From positions 2,390,501 through 2,454,500 of the forward strand of contig AP025573.1 of assembly GCA_022845895.1 (NCBI GenBank): DNA of 64,000 nucleotides, written 5' to 3'. The first letter of the stretch is position 1. Each line of letters begins with the position of its first letter. Shown in pieces: positions 57,630 to 64,000 of the stretch. The DNA is from Lachnospiraceae bacterium. Its GTDB lineage: Bacteria; Bacillota; Clostridia; Lachnospirales; Lachnospiraceae. The notes beneath the pieces were generated by a model that was not told where the DNA came from, did no database searches, and saw only the letters and a list, made by a program, of their open reading frames with translations. The position numbers and the translations under genes are program-made.

Positions 57630-58921
57630 TTTCAGTTCCTCCTTGTTCTTGTTTGTTTTGTTCTCAGCAACCTTCGTTGCTTGGTTTCGGTCAAACGCAC
57701 TAAGGAACGGAGCGTCAAGGGACAAGGCGGGCTTGCACGTCGATGCGCCGTAGGGCAGCCCTTGCGGTACGGGACGGGGGTGTTAGAAACCATACAAGCA
57801 ACCGAGGTGCTGAGGGCAAGGCGAACGAACATGAGGGAATAGCCTGAATATGGGAAGAACCAACGGCAAATTGCGACCTGGGGAAATGAGCTTTGAGGTG
57901 GCTGCTGGCGATTCTGAGGGGCTGCTTCGGGCTTTTGGCGGTGCTGGGTCACGGAACATTGAGAGATGGCGGCAGGTGCCATGACATGGGAGCCAATTCT
58001 TGCAGGATGCAGGCAGTTGAGGTGATTTGCCAGCGTCTTGCCGTGCGTCCGAGGTTGTCGGCGAGGGAGATGGGAAGTTGATGCGATGTGCCGGTTGCGA
58101 TGAGTTGCGCTGCGCTTGCCTGCCGGTGCTGTGCGGGAAGCTTGCGAGATGTGGGCGAATAGGATGCGATTCGCTTTCGATATGGTGTTGGGTTGCGGGG
58201 GCGTTGGGGCTCACGCACAGCTGATGATCTGAGTTGCGGGGGATTCAGGTGATGCGCTCGCTTAGCTCACTGAACAGCTGTTCGCCGATTGATACGCTCG
58301 CGATGCTCGCTGAGGGGCTTCGCGGATCCACTCGCTTGCGCTCGTTGATGTAAGGTTGTCGGACGATTCGGGAACACGGCATTGAAAACGGGACATTCAC
58401 GGCAGCAACACGCCACGCAATGCGGATTCTGCTTCGGGAAAAAGGCAGGCTGCTGCGTTGCGGGAACGGAAAGCTTGAGCTTGCTGCGCTCCCGAGTACA
58501 TTGAGATTGCGTTGAGGACGACGCTGCGAGTGTCCGGTGGCTGATGGCGGCAGGCAAAGCAGGACGGTGAGCCGGGATTGATTCTGGTGGGTTTGCTGCA
58601 CCGAAGCCCCACTGCTTGCCACCGGGTCTTCCTGGTTCAGCGAGCCAACAAGCTCTTCGCAGGCGTAGGTTCCCCGACCGACGCGGGTACAGGTGGATTG
58701 TATCACGCACAGGGATTCTGCACGGGCATTCCGGCAAAAGGCTCTGCCTTGCAGAAAGCCCGCCGTGACCTGCACAACTTGCTTTGGCAGATGGGTCCAG
58801 CATCGAGGTCGCGTTGAATGGAGCTTCGATGCGTTCGGCGAGCCCAGCGGCGCGATGGGTGCGGCGCGGGCGGCGATGAATGGTACCATCTAACTACAAC
58901 CATCCTGATTGGAGGCTCGCC
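57630..58921. other. Gene-poor 1.3-kb region with decayed sequence and repeats
   Basis: Open frames on both strands are short, overlapping and without ribosome sites. The interval holds a TACGCTCGC repeat cluster (58,250-58,350), tracr-like RNA copy C (58,625-58,702) and otherwise GC-rich sequence with no recognisable protein. It looks like decayed accessory DNA. Confidence 0.55.
58625..58690 (-). ncRNA. Tracr-like structured RNA, copy C
   Basis: Extended -10 TGATACAAT (minus, 58,705-58,697) precedes hairpin 1 (CCCG/CGGG), GGGAACCTACGCCTGCGAAG, stem 2 (GAGC/GCTC, short loop) and CGCTGAACCAGGAAGACCC, the conserved 3' block. No array follows; the continuation GGTGGCAAGCAGTGGGGC is not repeat-like. 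Short stem 2 with kept pairing supports the structure model. Confidence 0.5.
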
Positions 58922-59767
58922 TTGGATTCCTCATCTACCAGCTTCTTCGAGTTCATTGCCATCGGTCTTCTGCTCGTGTACCTTTTCGGCAAGCTCTTGG
59001 GGTTCCGTAGGCGCGTACGGGGAAAATCGGAGAAACGGGCGTTCTCATCGCATAAGGCTTCGAAAGGGAATGCACAGCGACTTGCCCCAACGGAGAGGCA
59101 AATCGCGCTTGTAGATGCGATGAGGAAGGAAGGGCTTCTCTCCGATCTCGAGAAGCGCATGATACCCGCCAATCAAAGCCGATCGTTCTACAGCTATCTG
59201 ATCGACCGGCATATCGAAGAGCACGATAAGCTGGCTGCTGAGCATGAGGAAGCGCCAAAGCATCAGGAAGCCTCGGCAACGGTTGATTCAAGCGGCGATC
59301 AGAGGAAATGGCTCGATCTCGACCATCTCCCGCCGGTTGACGAGCTCCCCATCGATCAGCGCACCGGGCTATTCTCCAAAAGGGAGCACGCCTTCTACAA
59401 GGTGCTTCACCGTGCTTGCGGCAAGCAAGGGCTCACGGTTTGCCCGAAGGTGCGGTTGATGGACATCCTGGATGTCAAGACGAACGATCCGGACGAGAAC
59501 GCGGTTTGGTTCAGGACGCTTGCCCAGCTGCATATCGATTTCATGATATTGGGGAAAAGCGACCGGTTCCTGTTCGGCATCGAGCTGGACGACTCGACGC
59601 ATGGCACGGATGAGGCGCGGAAGAAGGACAACCTCAAAGACTGCTGCTTCATGAAAGCGGGAATCCCGCTCTTCCGGTGCCAGAAGATCATGAACGATGA
59701 GGAAATGAACGAATGGCTCGATAAGCGCCGCTTGATCGCAGAGGCAAGACGGGAGCTTCATACGTAG
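58922..59767 (+). CDS. Membrane-anchored DUF2726 protein (PD-(D/E)xK-like)
   Basis: A 281-residue protein with TTG start after GGAGGCTCGCC. One N-terminal transmembrane helix (about 8-27, FEFIAIGLLLVYLFGKLLGF), a basic linker, and a DUF2726 domain (about 155-270): TGLFSKREHAFYKVLHRACG, HIDFMILGKSDRFLFGIELD, DSTHGTDEARKKDNLKDCCF, KAGIPLFRC. DUF2726 has a restriction-endonuclease-like fold with the D...E-x-D layout visible here (HIDFM, IELDD). A nuclease role is likely but unproven. It is the second membrane-anchored nuclease-like protein in this region. Confidence 0.72.
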   Translation: MDSSSTSFFEFIAIGLLLVYLFGKLLGFRRRVRGKSEKRAFSSHKASKGNAQRLAPTERQIALVDAMRKEGLLSDLEKRMIPANQSRSFYSYLIDRHIEEHDKLAAEHEEAPKHQEASATVDSSGDQRKWLDLDHLPPVDELPIDQRTGLFSKREHAFYKVLHRACGKQGLTVCPKVRLMDILDVKTNDPDENAVWFRTLAQLHIDFMILGKSDRFLFGIELDDSTHGTDEARKKDNLKDCCFMKAGIPLFRCQKIMNDEEMNEWLDKRRLIAEARRELHT

Positions 59768-59779
59768 AGGAGATTGAAA

Positions 59780-59881
59780 TTGGTTTACGTGACTGGAGAT
59801 GTTCACGGTGGCAACACCATGAACAGCATCGTTGCTTTGCTGGATGCTATCATGCCGCTGGGCCAAGCGCTTGGAAAGTGA
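59780..59881 (+). pseudogene. Truncated calcineurin-like metallophosphoesterase (N-terminal 33 residues)
   Basis: With a TTG start after GAGGAGATTGAAA the frame reads MVYVTGDVHGGNTMNSIVAL then LDAIMPLGQALGK and stops. YVTGDVHG is the first metal-binding motif (D-x-H) of calcineurin-like phosphoesterases, which are normally 200 or more residues; the remaining motifs (GDxxDRG, GNHE, GHxH) are absent. The remnant follows the DUF2726 gene by 12 bases, so the two probably once formed an operon. Confidence 0.65.
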
Positions 59882-59940
59882 TATTCGCAATCGAATGCGA
59901 ATATGAGAAGAGCCACAGGGTTTTGCTCCTGTGGCTCTTT
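59881..59940 (+). terminator. Perfect TTCGCA-N6-TGCGAA palindrome plus terminator
   Basis: ATATTCGCA-ATCGAA-TGCGAATAT (59,881-59,904) begins at the stop codon of the remnant; AGAGCCACAGG/CCTGTGGCTCTTTC follows as intrinsic terminator. Confidence 0.75.
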
Positions 59941-59942
59941 CT

Positions 59943-60173
59943 TTATCTTGACTTGATCTCTGCTATTAGGTGACTTCTGTCGTCTGGGTACAGGCGAAGC
60001 GTTCTGCTCTTACCGACCAGAGCGAGGCGGGTTGCCTCGCGGTGAGCTTGCAGCTCAGCCGCTTTGTCGGACTCTGCCGTTATCGTGAGGCGGTCGTAGG
60101 TTCGGTCGCCTTTCAGGATGTCTATCCGGTACCAGCGGCGACCAAGGATGTCTGTTTCGGATCTTGATTCCAT
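59943..60173 (-). CDS. Small basic hypothetical protein
   Basis: A 76-residue protein: MESRSETDILGRRWYRIDIL, GDRTYDRLTITAESDKAAEL, VGKSRTLRLYPDDRS. A beta-rich small protein with no recognised family. AAAGGAGGGAACAGCGG sets the ATG. It is the last gene of the minus-strand operon, 67 bases after the zinc-binding protein gene. Confidence 0.5.
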   Translation of the reverse strand: MESRSETDILGRRWYRIDILKGDRTYDRLTITAESDKAAELQAHREATRLALVGKSRTLRLYPDDRSHLIAEIKSR

Positions 60174-60240
60174 CCGCTGTTCCCTCCTTTTTCGCAACAA
60201 TACTAGTATTATAGCACAACCCAACGGGGTTACGCTACTG

Positions 60241-61650
60241 TTACTTCGTTGCACCGCAGGTGGAGCAGTAATAACCAACGGTTTCATCATAGGCTGCAGA
60301 CACTAGCACAGACTTTGTAACAGGCTCATCGTAAGCATCCTTAACCTTAACGCGCTTTTGTTTTTCAACAACCTGATCGCTCTGCCCATTTAATGCATGA
60401 TTCTTAGAATGCTGCAAAGAAGGATTTTCAGCTCCACAAGTTACGCATACAGAAACCGTTTGATTCTCGTAAACTGCATCGTGGTGAATGTAGGTAGTCT
60501 GATTCTCGTAAACTGCATCATGATGCACTGTTTTAGCAACCCAGTTGTGCTGATGGGGCTGAGTGCTTCCGCCTTGGTTGCTGCCGGTGTTGCCTCCCTG
60601 GTTTCCTTGACTTGGGGCGGTTACGCCGGTCTTGTTGCTGTTGTTCTTCGAGGCGGCGGTGCTGTTGCCTGTTGCGACGTTTCCGCCCTGGGCGCTCGAT
60701 GCCTTGCTGTTGGCAGCGTTTGCGGCGTTGGAGGCCTTTCCGGCGTCCGTGCCGGCTGCCACTGCCGTTGCCTGGGCGGCTGCGATGTCTGCCTCGGTTA
60801 CGTTCTCGGCTGCCTTGGGCGTGAGCGTCATCTCGATGGATGCCCCGTGCTCGCCGTCGTACTCCACTACCTGCGGCTCAGGGAGGTTGAACAAGGTGCC
60901 GTCATCGAGCATCGGGGAGCCGACGATCGCAAGGGTGTAGGTTCCCTTCTCGGTGATCTCGGTGATCTCGGTGTCCTCGCCTGCAACCACCTGCTTCTCC
61001 GCCATCGGTTCGGGGGCGGTGACATTCTCATCGGTGCTGGTGAGCGTGTCCTTGACGTCGCCTTGGTAGATGCTCAGCACGATGGGCGTGGAGGTGTCCT
61101 GGTTCCAGCCATCGCAGTTTACCTTTGCGTGGATGGTCGGATCCTCTACCTGCTTCACCTCAGCTGCGGCGGGCTCGCTCTCCTGCTTCGGCTCCGGCTG
61201 GTGGGTGGAGCTGTACGCGAATGCGCTTCCTACGATGATCAGAGCTGCTGCAGCTGCGCAGCCTACGGCGATTAGGGCGTTTCGCTTTCCGGTTGGGCGG
61301 AACGGGTTCTTCGCCATGTTAGCTACGTGGAGTCCTGCGTTCTGGTTTCGGCAGGCTTCGGCGAATGCCTCCTGGGTCGGCGTGGCACCAGTGAGCTCGT
61401 AGCGCTCGTAGAGCGGGATCAACGCATCGTGGACATCGCCTTCGCCGTGCTCAACGCCCTGCTTTGCCAGGGACTTCTCGATGCGGCGCTCTGCGGTCTC
61501 CATCTTCGCGACCTTGGGCTTGTCTGCGGGGATCTCCGTTGCCGAAAGTTTCTCGGTTGCGTCTGCCTGCCCCTGATCGGCGGGCATTGCCTCCAGCTTC
61601 TCAGTCTTCGCCTCTGGATCGAGGCCGGATTGCTTGTTGTTCTCTTCCAT
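60241..61650 (-). CDS. Zinc-binding membrane protein with HHxAVY domain, paralogue 3
   Basis: A 469-residue protein. Cytosolic region of about 120 residues (EGDVHDALIPLYERYELTGA, TPTQEAFAEACRNQNAG), a transmembrane helix (about 124-146), a beta-rich extracytoplasmic domain (INCDGW-like block, TEITEKGTYTLAIVGSPMLD), an Asn/Gly/Gln-rich linker, and the metal-binding end: HQHNWVAKTVHHDAVYENQT, a second HHDAVYENQTVSVCVTCGAE, VKVKDAYDEPV, LVSAAYDETVGYYCSTCGAT. The HHDAVYENQT unit is duplicated here. Lower GC at the C-terminal coding end than in the middle suggests domain exchange. AAAGGAATGAGATAC start. Confidence 0.72.
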   Translation of the reverse strand: MEENNKQSGLDPEAKTEKLEAMPADQGQADATEKLSATEIPADKPKVAKMETAERRIEKSLAKQGVEHGEGDVHDALIPLYERYELTGATPTQEAFAEACRNQNAGLHVANMAKNPFRPTGKRNALIAVGCAAAAALIIVGSAFAYSSTHQPEPKQESEPAAAEVKQVEDPTIHAKVNCDGWNQDTSTPIVLSIYQGDVKDTLTSTDENVTAPEPMAEKQVVAGEDTEITEITEKGTYTLAIVGSPMLDDGTLFNLPEPQVVEYDGEHGASIEMTLTPKAAENVTEADIAAAQATAVAAGTDAGKASNAANAANSKASSAQGGNVATGNSTAASKNNSNKTGVTAPSQGNQGGNTGSNQGGSTQPHQHNWVAKTVHHDAVYENQTTYIHHDAVYENQTVSVCVTCGAENPSLQHSKNHALNGQSDQVVEKQKRVKVKDAYDEPVTKSVLVSAAYDETVGYYCSTCGATK

Positions 61651-61700
61651 GTATCTCATTCCTTTCGTCTCTTTTCTAATCGCTTTTTTGTTTTCCTAAC

Positions 61701-62114
61701 TTATCGTATATCGGCATGCCTGCCGTAGTTGCTGCTCTGCTCGCGATGCCGAACGACAAGGTACTCGCGGTTACGGCGGTCCTCCTCTTCCCATGCGTCT
61801 TGCTGTGCGTCCTCGCTTTTCAGGAACCTAAGCCAAACGATGGGGGCGATGACTGCCAGGACAAGCCCGACCGCTGCTGCAACGGTGACAACGAATGTAG
61901 CGCCGAGCTCTGGGAAGAACGCATCCGCCTTGATCCCGAGCACGATGAGAAGCATCGGCAAGAAACCGACCATGCCGATGCCGAAACCGAGTCGGCATGG
62001 GTGCCCGAAGCCGTTGCCCCGCACAAGGCTGTAAAGCCCCTGCGTTGCGAGCATCGCGAAGAACGGCGGGGCAACGAGGCATATGATGCCTAGGATGCAT
62101 GAGGTCGTCTCCAT
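61701..62114 (-). CDS. Polytopic small membrane protein
   Basis: A 137-residue protein with three predicted membrane helices (CILGIICLVAPPFFAML, LGFGIGMVGFLPMLLIVLGI, TFVVTVAAAVGLVLAVIAPI) and a charged C-terminal cytosolic tail (WEEEDRRNREYLVVRHREQS). No family recognised. GAAAGGAAGGCTAACTG start. Part of the minus-strand operon of small membrane proteins. Confidence 0.6.
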   Translation of the reverse strand: METTSCILGIICLVAPPFFAMLATQGLYSLVRGNGFGHPCRLGFGIGMVGFLPMLLIVLGIKADAFFPELGATFVVTVAAAVGLVLAVIAPIVWLRFLKSEDAQQDAWEEEDRRNREYLVVRHREQSSNYGRHADIR

Positions 62115-62143
62115 CAGTTAGCCTTCCTTTCGCCTCTTGTCCC

Positions 62144-62320
62144 TTACGCACCCGTCACAACGATGAGCGCTGTGACCACTATGACTGCCACAGCGGTCCC
62201 GATCATCGTGAGGCCGGTTGCCAAGATGAGCTTGAGGCTTTCCTTGCGTCCTGCGTAGCCAAAAGCCAACACTGCCAACACGAAGGCAAGGAAGGTGACC
62301 GCCAACACTGCCGTCAACAT
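62144..62320 (-). CDS. Tiny two-helix membrane protein (58 residues)
   Basis: Sequence starts MLTAVLAVTFLAFVLAVLAF, has a short basic loop GYAGRKESLK and a second helix LILATGLTMIGTAVAVIVVT. Its ATG overlaps the stop codon of the preceding RHH gene (ATGTTGA) with GAAGGATGGGCA as site, so it is coupled to it. Shape resembles Maff2/pilin-like subunits but the sequence differs. Confidence 0.6.
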   Translation of the reverse strand: MLTAVLAVTFLAFVLAVLAFGYAGRKESLKLILATGLTMIGTAVAVIVVTALIVVTGA

Positions 62321-62496
62321 TGCCCATCCTTCGGCCTCTGCTCGTCCTCTTCCTCAAGCAGGCGGATTATCGCACGGCGGGCGAAAGCGGACTGTCCCTC
62401 GCCTGTGCGCACGTAACGCTCGCGCAACCGCTGCCTTACCCAGTTCGGGACCTGCACGTTCATCTGAACAAGCCGGTCCTCGTCGTCTTTCGACAT
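62314..62496 (-). CDS. Ribbon-helix-helix-type small DNA-binding protein
   Basis: A 60-residue protein: RLVQMNVQVPNWVRQRLRER then GEGQSAFARRAIIRLLEEED. The beta strand (VQMNVQV) plus two helices fit the RHH fold of plasmid partition/control proteins. It probably binds the nested palindrome upstream of the operon (62,723-62,768). AAAGGAGTGTGATCGCG start. Confidence 0.65.
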   Translation of the reverse strand: MSKDDEDRLVQMNVQVPNWVRQRLRERYVRTGEGQSAFARRAIIRLLEEEDEQRPKDGQC

Positions 62497-62514
62497 CGCG
62501 ATCACACTCCTTTC

Positions 62515-62694
62515 TCATAAGAGCATTCCAACGAGACTCGTCACTCCGCTGTAGACTGCGAAGACGGCAAGCCCGGCCAAGGAGATCAGGAACAGGCCCG
62601 CCAGCATCGCCAGCACCTTCTTCGTGAGTTGCCAGACAACGCGGAAGACAAGAAGCGTCATCAATATCGCGATTATGCATTCGACTGGTCCCAT
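62515..62694 (-). CDS. Tiny two-helix membrane protein (59 residues)
   Basis: Starts MGPVECIIAILMTLLVFRVV, then WQLTKKVLAMLAGLFLISLA and a hydrophobic end. AAAGGAGGTCGAGGAA is a near-ideal ribosome site. First gene of the minus-strand operon, directly downstream of the operator/promoter. No family recognised. Confidence 0.6.
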   Translation of the reverse strand: MGPVECIIAILMTLLVFRVVWQLTKKVLAMLAGLFLISLAGLAVFAVYSGVTSLVGMLL

Positions 62695-62722
62695 TTCCTC
62701 GACCTCCTTTACCTCTCTAGTG

Positions 62723-62768
62723 TTCTATAACTCTATAGTCCTATATATAGACTACTAGAGTTATAGAA
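62723..62768 (-). promoter_or_regulatory. Nested palindromic operator/promoter of the minus-strand operon
   Basis: TTCTATAACTCTA (62,723-62,735) and TAGAGTTATAGAA (62,756-62,768) are perfect 13-bp inverted repeats; between them TAGTC...GACTA forms a second, inner dyad around CTATATATA. TATATA-rich sequence gives candidate -10 boxes on the minus strand about 30 bases before the first gene. Candidate binders are the RHH protein (62,314) or the winged-helix protein (62,838). Confidence 0.65.
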
Positions 62769-62837
62769 TATTTGCAAAGAGTTATCGGCGCCTTTCCTGC
62801 CAAAATTTTTCCTGCTTCGAGCCCCCAATTGCTCTCA

Positions 62838-63128
62838 TCATCTCTCTTCTTGATCTCGCTCCTTGCGGAGCTCCATCAAGCCCTTCGATGTGATCACGTA
62901 GAGATTTGGCGATGCGCCTCCAGATCGGTCGCTTTGGGGAATCGACTCGATCAAACCGTTTTCCCGCAGGTACCTCACCACACGCTGCGCTGTGCGGACG
63001 GTCCTGCCTATCGTCTTCGCAAGGCTGTCCTTTGCGATGACTGCTCCCCCATCACCGTATTCGGCGATCAGCGACAGAACCGCCCGTTCGCTGGCAGAAA
63101 GGCGGGTCTTCGGTCCTCTACCGCTCAT
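62838..63128 (-). CDS. Winged-helix DNA-binding protein
   Basis: A 96-residue protein: LSASERAVLSLIAEYGDGGA, VIAKDSLAKTIGRTVRTAQR, VVRYLRENGLIESI is a MarR/HTH_36-like winged helix, followed by a beta wing (GASPNLYVITSKGLMELRKE). Overlaps the preceding gene by 11 bases. It may control the operon whose palindrome lies just to its left. Confidence 0.7.
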   Translation of the reverse strand: MSGRGPKTRLSASERAVLSLIAEYGDGGAVIAKDSLAKTIGRTVRTAQRVVRYLRENGLIESIPQSDRSGGASPNLYVITSKGLMELRKERDQEER

Positions 63129-63339
63129 CGCCTTTTTCGCTTCCTTGCCTTGCCGGTCGATCGATCAGGTCTGCCAGGCGCAGAACGTCTTGCATGTCGG
63201 CAAAGCCGCGCTCCCCGCCCATGTCCACGTCGAGGATGCAGAATATCTCCAACTCCGACACTCCTACCGCCGGGTCCGCCTGCTCTGCGGCAGCTCGCAG
63301 CCTTCTCGCTGTCTCCCGGCGCTTATCGTCATCGATCAT
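63118..63339 (-). CDS. Small acidic protein of Coriobacteriia mobile elements
   Basis: A 73-residue protein: DKRRETARRLRAAAEQADPA, FADMQDVLRLADLIDRPARQ. The [RE]-x-A-RRLR ... LADLI pattern recalls short proteins abundant in Eggerthellaceae prophages and ICEs; function unknown. AGGAAGGTTCGAAAG start. Overlaps both neighbours, so translation is coupled. Confidence 0.55.
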   Translation of the reverse strand: MIDDDKRRETARRLRAAAEQADPAVGVSELEIFCILDVDMGGERGFADMQDVLRLADLIDRPARQGSEKGDER

Positions 63340-63883
63340 CTTTCGAACCTTCCTGCTCAAGCAACGTGTGCAGCTGCTCGATCTGCCGCTCATTGGCCTT
63401 CAACAGGCTCAGGGCCTCCTGCGCCGCCCTTTGGGCGAAATAGGCGTCGGCGTCTCTCAAGAGCGCCTTCTCCGCCTTCTCGAAAAGCCTTGCAGCCGTG
63501 ATGGTCGGATCCCATGCGTCCTCGCCTGGATGCTTCGTGCAGTTTATGCCCATGATCACGTTCTGCTTTACCGCCTCGATGTCCGCATCGACCATGCTCT
63601 TTCGATCGATATCAGGCATCTTTATTCCCATTTCCTCCGCGACGTTAGCCATATCTTGCTCACCGGAACCGTTGAGTTCTTCGCTAAGCGCCTCGATACG
63701 CTTGGCTATGGACTTTGCCTCATGGCTGGCGGAGGATTTCAAGGAGGCAACAAGGTCCTCGATGGTCATTCCGTCCTCTATATGATCGAGCAGTATGCAC
63801 TGCTCGATGTAGGACAGTTGGAGCAGCTTGCCGAGCAGGCCTACCGCTGCCTTGCTGTTGTCTACGCTAATCATTTCCTGCAT
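63329..63883 (-). CDS. Helical acidic protein of unknown function
   Basis: A 184-residue protein rich in helices: AVGLLGKLLQLSYIEQCILL, HEAKSIAKRIEALSEELNGS, RLFEKAEKALLRDADAYFAQ, LLKANERQIEQLHTLLEQEG. No recognised family. The start at MQEMISVDNS follows GGAGCGATGTTCTG; the frame is open 29 codons further. Its stop overlaps the next gene's start. First gene of a four-gene minus-strand string reaching the right edge; 63,884-64,000 shows no further gene. Confidence 0.5.
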   Translation of the reverse strand: MQEMISVDNSKAAVGLLGKLLQLSYIEQCILLDHIEDGMTIEDLVASLKSSASHEAKSIAKRIEALSEELNGSGEQDMANVAEEMGIKMPDIDRKSMVDADIEAVKQNVIMGINCTKHPGEDAWDPTITAARLFEKAEKALLRDADAYFAQRAAQEALSLLKANERQIEQLHTLLEQEGSKDDR

Positions 63884-64000
63884 CAGAACATCGCTCCTAT
63901 CAGAATCACGAAGTTGTACACTCCTGCTGCCAAGACAAAAAGGGTGCCTGGAAGGAGGGCTTTTTGCCACTTTTGGCTTTATGCAGTGCTCATTGTCAGC

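Noticed and set aside
57632-58220. Several overlapping frames on both strands in the gene-poor region
   Set aside because: No ribosome sites, unusual Pro/Arg/Ser-rich composition and overlap with repeats indicate decayed DNA rather than genes.
63884-64000. Hydrophobic short frame ending at the start of the last gene
   Set aside because: An in-frame stop leaves only about 26 codons with no credible start; too little evidence.

Overview
The window joins two different kinds of DNA. Positions 1 to about 12,250 look like chromosome of a Lachnospiraceae-type Firmicute: a minus-strand housekeeping cluster (dgt, dnaG, rpoD, trmK, Nif3-like), then a DUF2804 protein, a two-domain PPK2 polyphosphate kinase, a large GGDEF/EAL protein and a zinc-ribbon membrane protein. 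From about 12,300 to the right edge the sequence is visibly more GC-rich, uses many TTG starts with strong GGAGG-type ribosome sites, and encodes proteins of the type carried by Coriobacteriia (Eggerthella/Collinsella relatives). This is the left part of an integrative conjugative element (ICE) of the Tn916/Tn1549-like Firmicutes/Actinobacteria class. A tRNA 3'-end-like fragment and short direct repeats mark the junction at 12.3-12.6 kb. No integrase and no certain relaxase lie inside the window, so the element continues to the right.

Layout of the element: 12.8-14.4 kb replication-initiator-like HTH proteins; 14.5-16.8 kb small cargo/relaxosome genes and a PcfB/DUF3801-like protein; 16.8-27.2 kb type IV secretion genes (VirD4 coupling protein, two Maff2-like small membrane proteins, PrgI, VirB4, a lysozyme plus NlpC/P60 wall hydrolase, a TrbL/VirB6-like protein, a zinc-binding membrane protein); 27.2-27.8 kb a non-coding CRISPR-like locus; 27.8-32.1 kb secreted and surface proteins including a BspA-type DUF285 adhesin; 32.1-49.1 kb an accessory block of polyvalent/anti-restriction proteins (LPD11-like, ArdA-like, TopB, ArdC, two MuF-C proteins and others) with many repeated intergenic modules; 49.3-54.4 kb a giant VaFE-repeat adhesin; 54.5-59.9 kb a second zinc-binding membrane protein, a membrane-anchored GIY-YIG nuclease, a probable type I toxin-antitoxin pair, DUF5688 and DUF2726 proteins; 59.9-63.9 kb a minus-strand operon of small membrane and DNA-binding proteins with a third zinc-binding paralogue.

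Two observations stand out. First, at least ten otherwise unrelated accessory proteins end in the same short tail (consensus around Q-[IVM]-G-L-S-D-x3-x-L-[RK]-[DE]-A-A-x-H), and four of their transcription units start from near-identical promoters built around a TACCAG-N5-CTGGTA dyad. The tagged set includes ArdC and MuF-C proteins, so the tail may be a delivery signal read by the conjugation machinery. Second, the element carries two tiny cas-less CRISPR-like arrays (36-bp repeats, exactly 30-bp spacers). Each is preceded, on the same strand, by a structured RNA with its own extended -10 promoter and a 3' anti-repeat that can pair with the repeat. Further copies of this RNA look like natural single-guide fusions. 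Both are inferences from sequence reading and need the searches and experiments listed.
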